From Ifrita kowaldi (Eukaryota; Chordata; Aves; Passeriformes; Cinclosomatidae): DNA of 64,000 bases. Numbering within the stretch: position 1 is the stretch's first letter; every line of letters starts with the position of its first letter. The stretch covers positions 90,213 through 154,212 of the forward strand of contig VZRS01000313.1 in the NCBI GenBank assembly GCA_013398055.1. Reading direction: 5' to 3'. Both the position numbers and the translations under genes were made by a program. This document shows, in pieces, positions 63,115 to 64,000 of the stretch. The notes under the pieces are model-generated. The model did no database searches, was not told where the DNA came from, and saw only the letters and a program-made list of their open reading frames with translations.

Positions 63115-63735
63115 ACCGTGCTCCCTGAAGGCAGCAACAGGTGGAGCGGGGAGCGTGCAAGCTTGGCTGGGATTTCCCGAGGAGGCCACAGCGCTCCAGC
63201 ACCGCCTCTTCCCACCGGGTGAGCTGGGGTGAGTGGAGCAGCGAGCAGACGCTGTCGCCCCGGGCTCCCGCCATGCGGTCCCCCCGATCCCTCTGAGGGG
63301 CTCATTCGTCTTGGGCGCCCGTCAGGGCCATGGTGGGTGGCAGCCACATCTGCCGGGGGCCGGAGCACAGCTGCGGCAGGGGAGGGCGCGCAGGCCGCCA
63401 GCCCCGTCCGCGGGGCGATTCATCAGCAGGACGGCTACTGCTGGGAAGAATTCCTCCCTGGCGGGATGAACCTCCAGTGACTCTTCTCGGGGGCCGGGGA
63501 CGTCCCCCTCCCGTGCGGGCAGGGCCATCGCTCAGCCCGGGGATGAACTCTCCCTCACCCCCTGACCCCCTCTTCAACTCCCACACATGCACCAAGGCGT
63601 GAACTGGGACTCCGCGGGGCCCAGAGGCCTCCTAGCCCACCTCGCCTCATTCCAGCTTCTCGTCGGACACCGGGGGCTGGGGGATGGCTGTCCTCGGCCC
63701 CACAGCATCATCGCTGTCTCCCCGCACATACAGCA
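63115..63735. promoter_or_regulatory. CpG island
   Basis: By hand count, 63121-63540 holds about 35 CpG dinucleotides in 420 bases at roughly two-thirds GC, giving an observed-to-expected ratio near 0.75-0.8. The rest of the window is CpG-poor. The densest line is 63361-63420, with nine CpGs, including GGGCGCGCAGG and a GCCCCG/CGGGGC stem at 63402-63417. Islands of this kind in vertebrates usually mark promoters or first exons. Donor-like GGGTGAGCTG and GGTGAGTGG words occur near 63217-63235. I cannot identify a coding exon: the frames here are open on both strands because GC-rich DNA has few stops. Confidence 0.7.
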
Positions 63736-64000
63736 CCGAACCGAAGAGGCTGTCTGCTGAGCCTTGACAGGAATTTTGCCCCATGCTGGAGGGTGCAGCC
63801 ACCTTTGAACAGTTTAGTCTTAATCTCCTCCTGGCCTGGACCCTCCGGACCCTCCCAGGGTCTCTCCCCTGCAAGACCACACTGCCACTCTCGGGTTGTC
63901 CCTGGATGCACAAACAAAGGAAAACCGTGGAGTCACTCTGGGATTTTGGTGTCAGATGGGAATGTCCCTCCTGTTTTGGAGGAGTGAGTGGTAGCTTTTG
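63736..64000. other. GC-moderate flank of the CpG island
   Basis: CpG density falls off. Overlapping short frames on both strands have no recognisable domain. If the island is a promoter, its transcript could run off this edge or back into the window; the sequence does not decide. Confidence 0.4.

Noticed and set aside
63229..63602. Several Arg/Pro/Gly-rich frames on both strands in the CpG island
   Set aside because: GC-rich DNA has few stops. The frames conflict and none resembles a known first exon. An N-terminal coding exon here cannot be excluded but is not supported.
1..64000. CRISPR arrays, operons, phage or bacterial mobile elements
   Set aside because: No spaced direct repeats of that kind, no ribosome-binding-site-led gene strings, and CR1 elements plus base composition place the sequence in a bird nuclear genome.

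Overview
This is vertebrate nuclear DNA, most likely from a bird. The best evidence is three 3'-end fragments of CR1 LINEs with the avian signature: 5'-truncated, intact 3' end, short ATTCTATG-like tail (about 322-720, 17934-18168 and, on the minus strand, 44320-44398). There is also one much older, badly decayed CR1 body (about 44640-46205). Interspersed repeats cover only a few percent of the window and the background is AT-rich. There are no bacterial-style operons, and I see no tRNA or rRNA gene.

I could not support a single protein-coding exon. The open frames are short, overlap on both strands, lack convincing splice sites and match no family I recognise, so I read the window as intergenic or deep intronic sequence.

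Layout. 1-7.7 kb: unique sequence with one CR1. 7.7-7.85 kb: a T/G-rich tract with a quadruplex motif. About 13.9-16.05 kb: a repeat-free block rich in homeodomain-like and octamer-like words, a candidate enhancer block. 17.9-18.2 kb: second CR1. 26.49-26.87 kb: a diverged minisatellite of seven units of 52-59 bp. 33.9-38.0 kb: three further enhancer-like blocks, one holding a near-palindrome. About 40.0 kb: a perfect 10-bp-stem hairpin. 44.3-46.2 kb: young and ancient CR1. 50.5 and 51.9 kb: a 20-bp identical word containing CTAATTAATCAG. 59.60-59.78 kb: two hairpins in tandem, the second with about 30 paired bases and the size and shape of a microRNA precursor. 61.2-61.4 kb: a second T/G-rich tract. 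About 63.1-63.7 kb: a CpG island, the only promoter-like sequence, close to the right edge.

If the window has a regulatory logic, the simplest inference is a gene-poor interval carrying distal elements, with a promoter at the right-hand CpG island whose transcription unit lies mainly outside the window. The items most worth checking are the 59.7 kb hairpin pair, the CpG island, the minisatellite and the candidate conserved blocks. I found nothing that amounts to a new multi-gene system.
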